Source: Cycas panzhihuaensis
Lineage: Eukaryota > Cycadophyta
Assembly (NCBI GenBank): GCA_023213395.1
Contig: CM041465.1
Location: forward strand, 66,657,741 to 66,721,740
Reading direction: 5' to 3'
Length of the DNA stretch: 64,000 nucleotides
Under the pieces are notes generated by a model. That model was given only the letters and a program-made list of their open reading frames with translations, made no database searches and was not told where the DNA came from. Positions 1 through 11,398 of this stretch are shown here, piece after piece. The stretch's first letter is position 1. The number at the start of each line of letters is the position of its first letter. The position numbers and the translations under genes were made by a program.

Positions 1-1510
1 AAATACCACTCAGGTGATCGTTCAATCTGATCCCCTGCATTATCTACTCACCCAGCTTGACTTGACTAGTAGGACTTGCAAGTGGGCCATCCTCATTCAA
101 GAGTTTGATCTTTACATCATTAATAAGAAATCAAAGAAGGGAATGATAGTGGCTGAGGAGTTCGTCGACACTCCCATCCCGCTATCAGTTGTTGATGACT
201 CTCTTCTTAATGAGCCTATCTTGGCCATTCAGGACCTCCCTCCTCATTTGTTTGCTAATAGCAAGTGGTATGGAGACATTGTGTAATATCTCACTCAACA
301 GTAGTATTGCCTTGATGTTAGTCATAAAGTTAGGTATCGTATTTGGGCAACTACCAGACAGTACTTTCTTATGGGTGGGGTATTATACAATTGATCCTTC
401 TATGGGATCCTTCTTTATTGCATCGTCCCTGACGAAGCGGACCAAATACTCTGTGAATGCCACCATGGCATTTGCGGGGGCCACTTTAGAAGCTAATCCA
501 TGGCCCAAAGGATTCTTCGTATTGGATATTATTAGTTGTCCCTCTTTAAGGATGCCTATGCTTACGCCTTAAGATGTCGGCAATGCCAGGAGCATTCCAA
601 CATCACTCGCTTGCCTTCTCAGGCTCTTCATCCCATTATATCTCCATGGCCCTTATCCTAATAGGGGTTAGCCCTCATTAGAGCCATAACTCCATCCTCT
701 TCATTGTAGAACAAGGTTATCTTGACTACTACAGAGTACTTTACTAAATGGGTAAAAGCCTTTCCTTTAACTACTACCCCTGGTAAGACGATAATCACTT
801 TCGTCTACCAGCATATCATCTACCGCTTTAGGGTTCCTGATGTCCTAATCATAGACAATAGAACTCCCTTCTGCAATAAGGAGATGGATGAGCTTTTCAA
901 GAAATTCCACATTTCTCATAAAACTTCTTCTTCTTACTATCCCCAGGCCAACGTCCAGGTTGAATCATTTAATAAAACTCTTATAAATATCTTAAAGAAA
1001 ACTGTCACCCAATCTCAAAGAGATTGGCACCTCCATCTTTCTTCCGCTCTATGGGCGTATAGCACGTCCATCTGTATGGATACGAAAATGACTCCTTTCT
1101 CCCTAGTCTACATGACAACGATGGTTCTCCCATTGAAAGTAGAGATTCCTTTTCTATAAGTCTCTCTACAAGGTCTGGTCGATGAGGAGTTTATCCGTCA
1201 GGCTTGCCTCTTAGACCTCGAGGCTTTGGATGAGAAATGCTTAGCAGCCTACCAAGCCAACCTTGCCTCTAAGGCTAGGGCACGAAGGACTTACTATAAA
1301 AATCTTCATTCCCATCCTTTACATCCCAGGGACCATGTCCTCAAGCTGGAGTATCTCCATGATCGCCTCACCAAATTCATACCCAAATGGGTTGGCCCTT
1401 TTATCGTCCTTGAGAGTCTTGTGAATGGCACTTACAGGATTACCACCCTGGAGGGCCTCGAATTCGAGAAGGCTATGAATGGGAAATTCCTTAAGAAATT
1501 ATATGCATGA
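1..1510 (+). pseudogene. Copy A pol remnant: RNase H end and integrase
   Basis: This is the C-terminal part of the Tat polyprotein. The first 290 bases encode the end of the RNase H/tether region (SDPLHYLLT, WAILIQEFDL, KSKKGMIVAE). Integrase follows, with the zinc-binding ECHHGI and CRQC, a core with DVLIIDNRTPF (second catalytic Asp) and YYPQANVQVESFNKT (catalytic Glu), and a C-terminal PKWVGPF...RITTLEGLEFEK...LKKLYA ending in TGA at 1508-1510. The first catalytic Asp, present as GLDLI in copy C, reads as Ala, and one base is lost beside it near 665. Stops near 286, 297 and 303 and further frameshifts make it non-functional. The nearest intact relative in sequence is copy C. Confidence 0.9.
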
Positions 1511-2285
1511 CTATTCCATTTTTCTTTTTGCGCTTTGAAATGAGCCTAAACTACCATCCTAGGCGCGTCCCCATTCCCCCTAGCCATGGGTAGAATGGTG
1601 GCTTAGGGTGGCCTCTGTGCTTCTTTTGGGTTCCTCCCACGGAACCCCTTGTCCCCCTTTCTTTGGGGGCCCTGTCCTCCTATTTGGGTGTATTGTCCTA
1701 AGTGCTCCTAGGTTTGGGTACATTCCCTGACTAGGACTATGCATTAGAGTGTCGTCACTCCCTTCCCATTGGCATTTCCTTTACATATCCTGCTATGCTC
1801 CCATGTGAACATGTGTTGCCGCCCTATCTCCTAGCCTCACATATGTCTATCACCACTGCTCATGGTGATCATGTATGCCCATTCTAGGAATATGGCCCTG
1901 CATGAAAGGAAGTGTGTGTAGCTCAAACAATCTTCTATACAAACCATATAATAATCAATCAAAAAACATAATAACATATCCCTCCTCATGCATTTGTGCA
2001 CTCTCATATATATATATATACATACATAAACATAAAAATATAAATATACATCATCCATAATGTGTCATCATACACATCAACATATATCAAATGGGTGCCA
2101 ATGGCCCCATCTATATACATAAAATAATCAGTATGTGTCATATCATACAAGTGGTATGGTACATCATCTATGGGAAGCCATAATCCTTGTAGAGAGGAGT
2201 ACAATCATGTGGCAACATATGGTGACTCCTTGAAGGTCTGTTGCTTTCCCCTGTTAAATCAAAACTACTATACTCTACTCTACTT
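1511..2285. other. Spacer between copy A pol stop and antisense gene end
   Basis: About 775 bases hold no coding signal. The first part is GC-rich and matches the start of the same spacer in copies B and C (AATGAGCCTAAACTACC). The second part is AT-rich with a short TA run near 2008-2022. It separates two converging transcription units, so both transcripts could end here; I see no clear polyadenylation signal. Confidence 0.6.
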
Positions 2286-4797
2286 CTACCTTGCTCCTCA
2301 GGTATCATCTCCTGGTCAGTGTGATCCCTCTCATGGGGATGACATGCCTTCCAGACACTGCTTGGGAGCTCCTTGTCTCACTTCCCTTGTCTCGAGGCCT
2401 CCTTAGGGTCATCGTCACCATGTAGGTGTGTGTCCTACTCTAGGATGATCTCGATGTCACCTGGTCTACCAGCTGATCGTATCATATCTGGATATGATCC
2501 CTCTCACTCTCCACCCCTCAGAGTCTCTCCTCCATACCTTGAAACCTCTCCTCCATCCCTCAGAGATGCTCCTCTAGCACTGCCATCCTGATGTAGCTCT
2601 CGGCATCTCTACCTACTCCTCCTTGAGCCTCCAAAACCTGTACCTGACCTTGCAAAGCATCCCTCTCAACTTGGGTCTTGTCTAGCTCTCTCTACAGCTA
2701 TCCCACGCTTGGGACTCTTCTATCTATACATCGCTCAGCCTAACCAATAGGGTGAATGTTGCTGTATGAGCCCCTGCCGATCGTGGCTCCTCTCCCACCT
2801 GGATGGGAGGTTGCCCCCCCGTGTAGGCCTGGGGGAACATCTCCCAGACTATTGCCTCCACCAACCTCTGTACCTCTGCCGCTCCTACAAATTCAAACAT
2901 GCCATGTGTTAGTATATGCATCCATATATATTAAGTAAAATCAAATATCTAGATATGTAGAGATTGAAAGATGACAAGAGAAGGTAGTGTCTCACTTGCT
3001 AGGGCAGCTGGCTCCTTGACTCAGATGATAGCCTCCTCCTCAGGTACTCCACTAGCTGTTGGTACCTCCTCCTCCTCAGGTACCACCTGAACCACTAGGG
3101 CATTTCCACCCCCCTCTGCTAGTGTTTCTGCCACCCTAGATCTCCCCACTATCCTCAATCTCTGGGCCTGTGTCTGTGGGCCTCTACCTCCCTCTACGGC
3201 TCCTGATGGACCTGCCTCTTCCTTGGTAGCTCCAGATGGACCTGCCTCTCCGCTTGCGGCTCTTGATGATCTTGCCTCTCCACGTGTTGCTCTAGATAGG
3301 CCTGGCCCATCACTTCTATTATCCCTATCATCATCATTGTCCCCACCAAGGGTAACTCCTGCTCCGTCTGCCTCATCGTCATTACTCCACCTCATCCCTC
3401 GATATGGATCAGTTATATAGTCCGCTATGGTGAGGAGGTCCATCGACATAGCCTCCACCGAGTGATGGATATGGCTCTCTAAGTCTTACACCTATGAACC
3501 ATAGGCGCCTAATCCAAGATGGGGTGTGGTCCTCCTGTGGGTGCCACTACTCCTAAGTGATAAAAAAACCAACACTATAGCAACATGTTATAGGACAATC
3601 CTCTTCTCCTTGCCACCCTGATAGCATCCAGCTAAGTGACTAAGTTTCTTACTATCAAGGTGGCCCAATCTAGCCTCTCCCTAGCCTTACATCTCCTAAC
3701 TGCGTCTATCCACTTGCCAGGTACATCTCTATAGTTCTGTTTTCGGGATATCCAGAATAGAATACACAAGGTAATTAATTTCCTCACTCGAGGAACTCTA
3801 GACTTGACCATAGTTTACAAGGGTCTACCCCTCCTCTCCCACCTATCATGTCTGATAAAGAACATCACTGCCTCCCTGTGTGCTGCCTCATTACTAAGTA
3901 GCACCCCTAGCGATGCTGGTCGCATGGCTACAGGTACCCCCAGGATTATCCTAATGTCTCCTAGTGTGACTGTGATGTCCCCCACTTGGGGGAGGTAGAA
4001 CACGTACCTCTGCCTATCCCAATGTGAGACTATGTCTACCAGGAGGCGCTGATCTGATGCCTATTGTGGCATCTGTGTGACCTTTAGTAGGCCATATTTT
4101 GCTAATACCTACTTGTCCCCATGGGACATCATCTCAACAAAACTCAACATCGCCATCCCTATGTTCTCGTGATTCTCTACCGTGATAACTACCTATAAAA
4201 TACCCTAAAAATCAGTTAAAACCTATTTAAATCTACCTGCTAGCCCTTAGGAATGCCTCTCCCTCCTCTCAAATTGAGATCCAATTGTCCTTTGAGTTTT
4301 TTTTTTTTTTTTAGCTATTTTACCTTCGCACCGCGCTAAACTTTGTAGTACCGTAGAGTTTAGCTTAGGTCCCACTATGATCGGGGCCCCACGGCAAAGA
4401 TCATAACACTATGATCTTCGATGTGGTGTGAATATCACCCCCACAAAATGGGGGGTTTCCTGCCTAAAAAACCAAAAAATTATCCCCTAGGCGGGCCTTG
4501 CTTTGACCCACTAGGACCAAGGCTACCTAATGCCCTGATCTCCCCTCTCTCTAGGTCCAATTCATACTCTAGGAGATCACTATTTACTTTTAAGGGGTCT
4601 AAAACTGCCCTAAAAAATAACAAAAAGCAACAAAATATAAATCATGAGATGGGCTAGGGAATGAGTAATCCACTCACTGGATCTAGCCTCACAATCGCCA
4701 TCTCGTCGTCCTAGTCTTAATGGCTATCCTCTCACCTTGATCCAACAGTCTGATCTCCTCCTGCGTGTCTCTAAAATTGGGTAGCGCTCTACTACAT
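2286..4797 (-). pseudogene. Antisense three-exon PMD gene, copy A
   Basis: This is a plant mobile domain gene on the strand opposite to pol. Exon 1 is 4678-4797 (ATG, 120 nt), intron 1 is 4194-4677 (484 nt), exon 2 is 2996-4193, intron 2 is 2885-2995 (111 nt) and exon 3 is 2286-2884. Both introns have GT donors (GTGAGT, GTGAGA) and AG acceptors. The exons sum to 1,917 nt, exactly 639 codons, and intron 2 interrupts a codon after base 1. Exon 2 encodes the domain (SDQRLLVDIVSHWDR, LPQVGDITVTLGDIRIILG) and then a Glu/Gly/Ser linker with the repeated motif AGPSGA. Exon 3 begins AAEVQRLVEAIVWEMFPQ and has a degraded coiled coil. Stops in exon 1 (TAG TAG after ATG), exon 2 and exon 3 show decay. 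PMD proteins occur both as host nuclear proteins and in transposons; the role of this type is unknown. Confidence 0.8.
4336..4423. repeat. Palindrome pair in intron 1, copy A
   Basis: Two degraded inverted repeats lie in intron 1 of the antisense gene. The first, 4336-4363 (28 bases), reads CTAAACTTTG...GAGTTTAG. The second, about 4392-4423, pairs CAAAGATCAT with ATGATCTTCG. Both occupy the same place as the better preserved pair in copy C (23552-23638). Confidence 0.75.
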
Positions 4798-4861
4798 AAG
4801 GGAAATGGCTCTGAACCATTCGCAAGCCCATGAAAATAAATTCCATTTTCATCGAGTTTTC

Positions 4862-4869
4862 CTTATATA
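4862..4869 (-). promoter_or_regulatory. TATA box of antisense PMD gene, copy A
   Basis: TATATAAG on the reverse strand, 72 bases upstream of the exon 1 ATG. The same octamer sits 71 and 73 bases from the ATG in copies C and B. GC-rich GGGGCCCC lies just upstream. Read on the sense strand the site is TTATATAGG, also TATA-like, and it points toward the RNase H at 5429. Confidence 0.7.
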
Positions 4870-5428
4870 GGCAGGGGCCCCAACAGACACTTCCTCTATT
4901 TCTATTGTTGCAACAGCCCTTAGGCCCATCCCTCATCCCTGATCACCATTGCCTTCTCATCCTGAGTCCCATTTTACCCCTGTTGCCTCCATTTCACTCA
5001 TTCTTATAGGTGTATTTATGGCACCCATTCGCCTACTTCCACGAGCCCCCTTCTGCCTCGTTTTATGTATCAACTCCATGTATACCCAAGTTTATACCTA
5101 TCTAGCTTGTTTCATCATCTTGGATCTATTTTTTCCACCCGTTCGCACTTCTAGGGCTCCTAAAGGGAGTGTCCCCTCCATTTGGGACTACTTTTAGCTT
5201 CCTTAAGCAACCTTTGGCATGTCAGAGAGGCCTATTCACCGCCCGTTCTTTCTCCTCAACTAGATAGTCTGCTCTGCCCCCGAGTAGCTTAATTGATGGG
5301 TCCTCCTACCCTTTATGACCTTCATTGCTAGCTATTCAAGTCTCTCACAGTTACTCCATATCATCGTGTCCCCTCGACACCACCGACTTTATAACGTTTC
5401 TTCTACTGAGATACCTCTCTTTCCATCT
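4870..5428. other. Region between antisense promoter and archaeal-type RNase H, copy A
   Basis: About 560 bases. Short open frames on the + strand are hydrophobic but not conserved as protein. A stretch near 5285-5340 (gene-proximal CTCCTACCCTT) is recognisable at the DNA level in copies B and C. It may be the 5' leader of the RNase H frame or a promoter region. I assign no gene. Confidence 0.5.
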
Positions 5429-5851
5429 ATAACACTTTTCATCTTTACTGATGGCAGAAGCTGCGGTAACCTTGGTCCTTTTGTCGCCCCATGGATTCTA
5501 TGCGATCCTTCTTAATATGATTTCCTACATTTCGAGATCTTCCTCCCTTAGGCCACCAATAATGAAGCTGAGTACATAGTCATTATCGAAGCCCTCATTG
5601 ATGCACTCTATTTCCACCACAGACCCATCATCCTCTTCTGCGACTCCTAAGTTGTGGTGTCCTATCTCACCTAGGTCTATCAGGTGCGATGCCCATGCTT
5701 GAGAGCCCTTGCTTTGACTGTCAGGTCCCTATTGGCTTATTTTTCATCTGTCGACATCTGACATATCTCACTGGCCCTCAATGTTGAGGCAGATAATCTC
5801 ATTCACCTCATCCTTGAGCGTCGCCTGCCCCTCCTTGACAACCCCCCTTGA
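5429..5851 (+). pseudogene. Archaeal-type RNase H (aRNH), copy A
   Basis: A 141-codon frame encoding a second RNase H of the archaeal/plant type, distinct from the RNase H fused to RT. Visible motifs are FIFTDGRSCGNLGP (first catalytic Asp), ATNNEAEY (Glu), CDS-VVVS (Asp, with a stop inside) and NVEADNL (last Asp). The start is ATA where copies B and C have ATG. There are four in-frame stops before the terminal TGA. The length equals that of the other two copies. Tat elements are known for a second RNase H, normally between the first RNase H and integrase; here it lies about 3.9 kb after integrase, beyond an antisense gene. Confidence 0.85.
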
Positions 5852-6232
5852 GAGACTTATCTAGTCACCGGGGCACCCAAGTCTCGGGTCATCTTGTACC
5901 TCACATCACGATCTGTTTGTACCTCTGAAAGATGGCCACTAATGTGGTTAAACTATGGTGACTACTAGGTTTGTTCATTCATCCTATTGCTTGTTATCAT
6001 CATCTCTCTTTTTGTACTCTTGCGATGGGGGCATTCCCCTCATTCGCTATCATTTCCAGTCAACTTCAGAGTGGTGTATAGGCAGCCCCTCTGTACACTC
6101 ATCACCTCACGACACTCGCTGGCACCCTTGGCTCTTATCATGATTGTATTATTATATGTACATATGTTACTAATAGGTTTGTTGCCAGTATTCGCCATCG
6201 CATTGTGCTTATGAGTAGTGAGGCTCTGCCGC
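5852..6232. other. Untranslated region before polypurine tract, copy A
   Basis: About 380 bases with no coding signal. The last part (GAGGCTCTGC) is conserved next to the polypurine tract in copy C. Confidence 0.6.
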
Positions 6233-6243
6233 CAAGGGGGCAG
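6233..6243 (+). other. Polypurine tract, copy A
   Basis: CAAGGGGGCAG lies directly before the 3' LTR start TGTTTCC. It is the expected primer for plus-strand synthesis, and the equivalent in copy C is CAAGGAGGCAG. Confidence 0.8.
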
Positions 6244-6785
6244 TGTTTCCTAGCTACTGGGAATGGGTATGGACAAGTCAACTCAAGTAAGCACAGGTAT
6301 GCTCCCATCTCCCTTCTTAGTCATTTCAGGAGATAGATCGAAGCATTGCTTAATTCATTGCATGATTGAGTGCCTCATCTTTGTGATTGCCTTGCATCTT
6401 TCTACTTGATCATGCTGCATGTCCCTAGCCTATGACAACCTGCAGGACATGCTTCTTTGTGAGGAATGCACCCCTATGGCACTTTACAAACCCTTAGCTG
6501 CACCTCCACATCGCCTTGAGCATCAACCAATTTGTGTGATCCGCTCACACCTTTCTCGCCATACTACAACCCCTAACATCCTGCTAAGAGTGGTTGGCAT
6601 TTTGTGTCTATCCATGGGTTTTTTGAGAGCCCTACCTCTCGATGCCCTATCTGGTCTAGCCCATTTGCCCACTTGGATTGCCCCTAGCCACCTGGACAGT
6701 AGGGCCAACCCCTCCTAGACCTAGGATAACCTCTTTTAGGTCCCTCAAGACCCTTATTCCCCTTGTTGTTGAATTCTGGTCCTAC

Positions 6786-6850
6786 ACTGTGGTAAATTTT
6801 GTGGTACTGCAAAGTTTGTCATGGTACCACAAAGTTTACCATGGTGTGAT
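6786..6850. repeat. Palindromic motif block in LTR, copy A
   Basis: Repeated half-sites (GTGGTACTGCAAAGTTT, ATGGTACCACAAAGTTTACC) related to the palindromes in intron 1 of the antisense gene. The block lies about 125 bases upstream of the LTR TATAAA, a position fitting an upstream regulatory element. Confidence 0.65.
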
Positions 6851-6974
6851 TGTCCACTTCTATTTTTTTAATCTGCTATTGTAATTTTCACATTTTTCAT
6901 GAAATTGCCACGTAGATAAGTCATTGCCCGAGTCCTAACTTAACCCTAATCACTTGATTAGGGCTAGGGTTGAG

Positions 6975-6980
6975 TATAAA
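6975..6980 (+). promoter_or_regulatory. Probable LTR TATA box, copy A
   Basis: TATAAA, 731 bases into the LTR, preceded by GGGCTAGGGTTGAG. The context AGGGTT...TA(T/A)AA also appears at the equivalent place in copy B. It would drive the sense genomic RNA. Confidence 0.55.
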
Positions 6981-9249
6981 GCCTAAAACGTTCCTCATTT
7001 CTTCCTCTGACAACCTCCAATAGGCTCTTACAACTCTTTTTCTCCTGCTCTTCTGTCACCTCTACAAGCTACCTCCTGTAGGAAACACCTTGCATTTGCT
7101 AAGATCTTCTTTATTCCTACTTGGACTCTACTTTCTACAGCTCAGGTTCATGGAACCAATCTTATCAATGAGCTTCACCAAGCAGTAATACCATTCAAAA
7201 CTTGCATCTACTGGCATTCAACACGTTTCTTCTTCAGATGTGTAGGGATTCTCCTCTAAGTGCCCTAACTAGATTCCTCTTATGCTACTCTCAAATAGGC
7301 TTGCTGCATACTCAGCCCAAAAGATAGCTCCTTGTGGTTTTTCCTCATTTCATCTCCTTTAAACTTCATTGAAAGCTAATATTTCTTACATACATCTTTT
7401 ATTTTCAGTGTTTCCTAGTTTATGCAGGAGGTATTTCCTTGTAGTTATTTCCTTTAATATTTACATTTTCTTTCCACTGTATCTCCAGTCTCTCTAAGGG
7501 GGCTGCGAGGTGAGCCTCTCAAGGTGTGAGTGAAGGAAGCACTCAACAAGTTCTATACCCAACAAGGCTAACTTCCCAAGGGACAATCCTCCTTCTCCTC
7601 CTTTGGTCTCCTCCTTGTGTCTTCCTTGGGACACCGAACGACCTCAGAAAGGAGGCTATTGCTGGAACCAGTGTATGCAGCCCCTTGATACACTATTTCC
7701 AGCCTTGAGAGCCCCATAGTGGCAGGTTATTTCATCCCCTGGTGGTGTCATATCCCTCTTTTGGTTACTCCCTCATTCGGTGTTGTACATGCTACATACC
7801 GCAACTTTGGTAACACTAGCAACATTTCTAGTTTTCATACCATTTGTTCCTTTTACCATTGGCTGTCATATAGGTTGTCTAAACCTACTACCCTTGTTCT
7901 TAAAGGCAATGTGGAGGTATTTACATCAAAGGGTTAGCCATTCTGAGGCTAACTACTGGCATTTGTTACTTATTATGACTTATGTTAATGAATTTGGAAG
8001 TACCTTTCAATTAAATATTTTGTGTTGTTTCTAGCGCTTCGCTTGTGACTTTTTGGTACTTTACTTCCTTTATATATGTGCACCCACTTGGCATTCTAGT
8101 ATCCCCTTGAAGAAAGGGGAAGAAAACCTTTATATTTGCAGGTTTCATCACAATGTTCGTGAAAAGGAAGAGGTGCTTCGATCCGGGTAAGTCTTCACCT
8201 TTTTCCTTTTCATTTTGCCTCCTTGCATAGTTGCTTTGTTTCCTTTTAGCCTTTCTGGTTCTCCTTTCTTTTATTTTACATGGGGAAGGTAAGGAAACCC
8301 CCTTCAACACCACCTCTCAACAACATTAGTGCGTCATACAAGGACAAGGGAGCAAGCATAGTATACAGGCTAGATATCTTCTTCGGCCATGTAACTTTCT
8401 GGGTATGTACTTCCTCTCCTTTCATATCTCTTTTCCTTTTGTCATTATTAGGTCTATCATCTTGTGTAATAAACAGCATAGAAGGAAAAGAGTAGTCAAA
8501 CAATTTGCACACATTCATCTTACATATACATGTTGCATGCTACTTTTATAGGAAGGATAATATTGTAGGAATTATACCTCCCTCCTCTCCTACCTAAATG
8601 CAAAACATCCCTTAGCTTTGCATTTCCTAGCATGCATGCTTGAGCTTGTTTGGAATATTTTTTCCATCTTTTCTTGTATAAAAATAAAAGAGAGTGAGAG
8701 TGTGTTTTATATTTCCCTTTTGTGAAAATAAATGAGAGTACTTTTATTACCCCTTCATACACACTCTTCACATCTTATTCACATGCTCTACTCTAGTTGC
8801 CCTTGCCAAGATTTAGATCCCTTCACTCACATAGTGGCAAGGGGCTTTTTTCCATCACCTCTTTCCCTCATAGACCCGCCTTAGGTGATTTGGCCTAAGG
8901 AGTTCTTCTTTATTTCACCCATACCATATTACTTTCTCACAGAAGTTATTTTCTTCGTTAGGCCTCCCTTTACCTTTCTGGTCATCCAAGGGTAAGAGGA
9001 TTCTATCTTTTAGGGTTGTCTGAGATACCTTATGTCTATCTTTCCCTTTAAGCCAAAAGCCTAAACTACCTTGAGGAAGTTGTATGCCATTTGTGGGTCC
9101 TGAACCTGTGTTTCGACGTACGGACGCCCTGTGTGGGTGTTTCCTTCACTTGTAGGATTGTATCTTCTATTTTGAAACTTACCGTTGATTACCCCAATCT
9201 TCACCAAGTGTAGTTATCATCTCATAGATGTGATTCCAGCTGCTAAACT

Positions 9250-9448
9250 ATAATTAGATAATCATGAGGTGGTGTGTATTATAAATAGATATTAGTTTAT
9301 TATAATATAATTTAGAAGTTATCATTTCTTACAAATATATTATGTTATGCGTTTGTACATATCTCTTCTTTATTTTTTCATCTATTCAACTTGATAACTA
9401 ATAATCTTGATCTTGGGTATATATTTCTCTTTATTTTCTATCAGAGCC
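9250..9448 (+). repeat. LTR end of unidentified element X (left), with tRNA-Met-like primer site
   Basis: An AT-rich stretch shares a long similar run with 32055-32250 (for example ATTAGATAATCATGAGGTG against ATTAGATAACTATGAGGTG, and TATATTATGTTATG in both). It ends with CTATCAGAGCC (about 9438-9448), resembling the tRNA-Met primer site TGGTATCAGAGCC. It is probably the end of a 5' LTR; its left boundary is hidden by the end of copy A. Confidence 0.5.
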
Positions 9449-9917
9449 AAGTTATTAGAGACTTAGTTAGAGATAAGTTATTAGAGCCTTAATTTTAGCC
9501 TAGTTTAACCCTCGTTAGGCTTTAGGATTATGAGTATGTCAACCTATTATTATGTTAGATTATAAATTATTTATATGTTTATTTCTAACTAATAAAGGGG
9601 GTAGTTTGTTTATCAAGTGAAGATCTACCATAAGTTATAAAAAAAAAATTGAATCTTAGTTTTGTAAGGGACCTAGAGCATGTTGGTGTTATGAGTCTAG
9701 AGCATGTTGGTGTTATAAGCTTAGAACATATTAGTTGTAATAGTTTAAGCATTTTATTATTATGAGATTGGTGTATATTAGTGCTCAAGTAATAAAATCT
9801 AGTTAAGAGAATATGTGTTATAGTTACTATAACTTTTTTAGAGCTTTGTTATATGTTTTGATTTAATTTTAAATTTATATATGTGTGTGTGTGTGTGTGT
9901 TTTATAACTATACATAC
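9449..9917. other. Element X internal sequence, left part
   Basis: AT-rich, with direct repeats GAGCATGTTGGTGTTAT near 9676 and 9700 and a TG microsatellite at about 9882-9900. No coding motif was recognised. It continues at 30407 after the nested insertions. Confidence 0.5.
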
Positions 9918-9922
9918 AAATG
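9918..9922. repeat. Target-site duplication, left (AAATG)
   Basis: AAATG directly left of the LTR at 9923, identical to 30402-30406 directly right of the partner LTR. It marks insertion of the gag-protease element into element X. Confidence 0.85.
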
Positions 9923-10178
9923 TGTTATGGATATGTTCCATAATCAGAGCAATCTCAAGGATCCAAAGAGCAAATAAGAGCACACACACATTTTTGGAAG
10001 ATGATTTAATAGTCAAATAGACCAAATAGTTTGATTGATAAATAGATGATGTACATTAATACAATTGAGGCCATATTTATATGTGCATAATAGGCCTTAA
10101 TAATTACAACCCTTCATGGCATCCTCTTGTTAATTAATTTGGTGCCCATTTGTTAATTGATTAAAGAGGTTTGTAACA
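9923..10178 (-). repeat. 3' LTR of the gag-protease element
   Basis: In + orientation it runs TGTTATGG...TTTGTAACA, with matching inverted ends TGTTA/TAACA. The body (AGGATCCAAAGAGCAAAT, TTTTTGGAAGATGATT) is closely matched at 30133-30401. The right copy has a 13-base insertion-like difference near 30330. Confidence 0.85.
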
Positions 10179-10191
10179 ATTCCTTCCCCTA
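10179..10191 (-). other. Polypurine tract of the gag-protease element
   Basis: On the reverse strand TAGGGGAAGGAAT precedes the LTR start TGTTACAAACC. Confidence 0.75.
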
Positions 10192-10429
10192 AAGATGTTT
10201 GTCCTTCATTGAATTACTATCCATTAGGAAATCAAATGTTATAGGCATTTATTGGAAGAGTTTTCTAGTTAGAAACTTCGGCTAGTCACTTCATGTTTTT
10301 GAGATGCTTGTGGATACTTCTCAATTTCTTTATCCATATTATTGCATGATATAATTTCAAATTTACTCGATATTTTTCCTAACAATGTGATAGTTCATCC
10401 TTCTTTCTTAAATCATATGAATTATTCAA

Positions 10430-11393
10430 TAATATTCATTTTAAAGGTTCCAAGTATACTAAGCCATTGATTGCCTAACATGATATCTACACTTCCAACA
10501 TCCACGATGTAATAATCTTCCATAATGTTAATGTTACTTGTAATGAGGTTAAGGTTCTTTGCCATGCCCTAGCCTGATATTACTAGTCTTCCTCTAACAG
10601 TTACTTGGAAATGAGAAGTCCTTAATGTGAATAACCTTAGTTGCTAAGCAAAGTTTCAATCAATAAAATTATGAGTACTACATGAATCTATCAAGATTAT
10701 GATAACTTGATTTCTAATAGATCCTTATTCTTTTATTGTATTTAATTAATTAAAACTGCTCATAGATAATAGTGACATTTTTAGGTTGTTGACCTCAAGA
10801 TTATAGTAGCTCTCTGAATGTTCAGAGTAATGACAATTTCCTTGATTATTTTCTAACCCTTGTTCTTCTTCATCAATATTGACATCAAGTAGTAATCTAA
10901 TTGTATATAATTGGTTCCTATGATATTTGTGCCCAAGTTCACACTTCTTCTCACATCTAAAATATATGTTTTTTCTTCCTAACTCTTTTTATTCTATTCT
11001 TGATTTTTGAATAATTGGTTTGGCAAGTTCATTCAAATTGATTGATAATTGTTTATGTTAAACACTTGGTAATGGATTATATTAAATAGGTGGAGGAATA
11101 TAGGGATTCATATTTGTTTTATGTAATGCATTTAGCTTATCTTCATGGATTCTTACTAATTATATTACTTTGTTAAGATCTTTTGGTTCTCAGACCTTAA
11201 CGTCAATTTGGATTTCTATGATCAAGACATCTATGTATAGTTGGATAAGTCAATTAGTCGAGATGTCTTCTAGCACATAGCTTAATTTTGTTAAAGCTAT
11301 GTTATATTCTTCCATAAAGCCTATTTGTTTTAATCTTTGTAACTCATAATAGTAATTATGGTTACTTATTATTTCAAACATCTTGATAAATAA
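10430..11393 (-). pseudogene. Gag C-terminus, zinc knuckle and protease of the small element
   Basis: On the reverse strand, gag continues from 11393 (LQRLKQIGFMEEYNIALTKL, the conserved gag helix region). A zinc knuckle follows near 10920-10975 (RCEKKCELGHKYHR; the last Cys is replaced). The retropepsin motif LIDSCSTHNFID is at about 10671-10700 (DSG changed to DSC), with GNQWLSILGT near 10446-10479, typical of the protease C-terminal part in Ty3/gypsy. Several stops are present. The frame then runs into non-coding sequence and the polypurine tract, with no RT. Confidence 0.75.
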
Positions 11394-11398
11394 ACATC
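11394..11398. repeat. Target-site duplication, left (ACATC), copy C
   Basis: ACATC directly precedes the 5' LTR of copy C and is repeated at 28005-28009 directly after the 3' LTR. Confidence 0.9.

Larger units (their letters stand above)
1..9203 (+). mobile_element. Tat-lineage Ty3/gypsy element, copy A (5' truncated by window)
   Basis: This is the 3' part of a sense-strand LTR retrotransposon. It runs from the end of the gag-pol RNase H domain through integrase, a reverse-strand PMD gene, a sense archaeal-type RNase H, a polypurine tract and a 3' LTR. Domain order and the junction TGTTTCC at the LTR start match copies B and C. The right end is estimated at a TTCA near 9203; no partner LTR is visible, so the true end could lie anywhere between about 9120 and 9250. 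Confidence 0.85.
6244..9203 (+). repeat. 3' LTR of copy A
   Basis: It starts TGTTTCCTAGCTACTGGGAA, nearly identical to the copy C 3' LTR start. It contains the U3 palindromic motif block (about 6786-6850), a TATAAA at 6975-6980 and, near 9040-9140, sequence related to the R/U5 part of copy C (GGTCC...CGGACGCCCTGTGTGG). Short open frames inside it are not conserved as protein. The 3' boundary is estimated. Confidence 0.75.

Noticed and set aside
1837-2204. Tyr/Ile/His-rich short frames near TATA runs
   Set aside because: They derive from TATA and CATA repeats in the pol/antisense-gene spacer.
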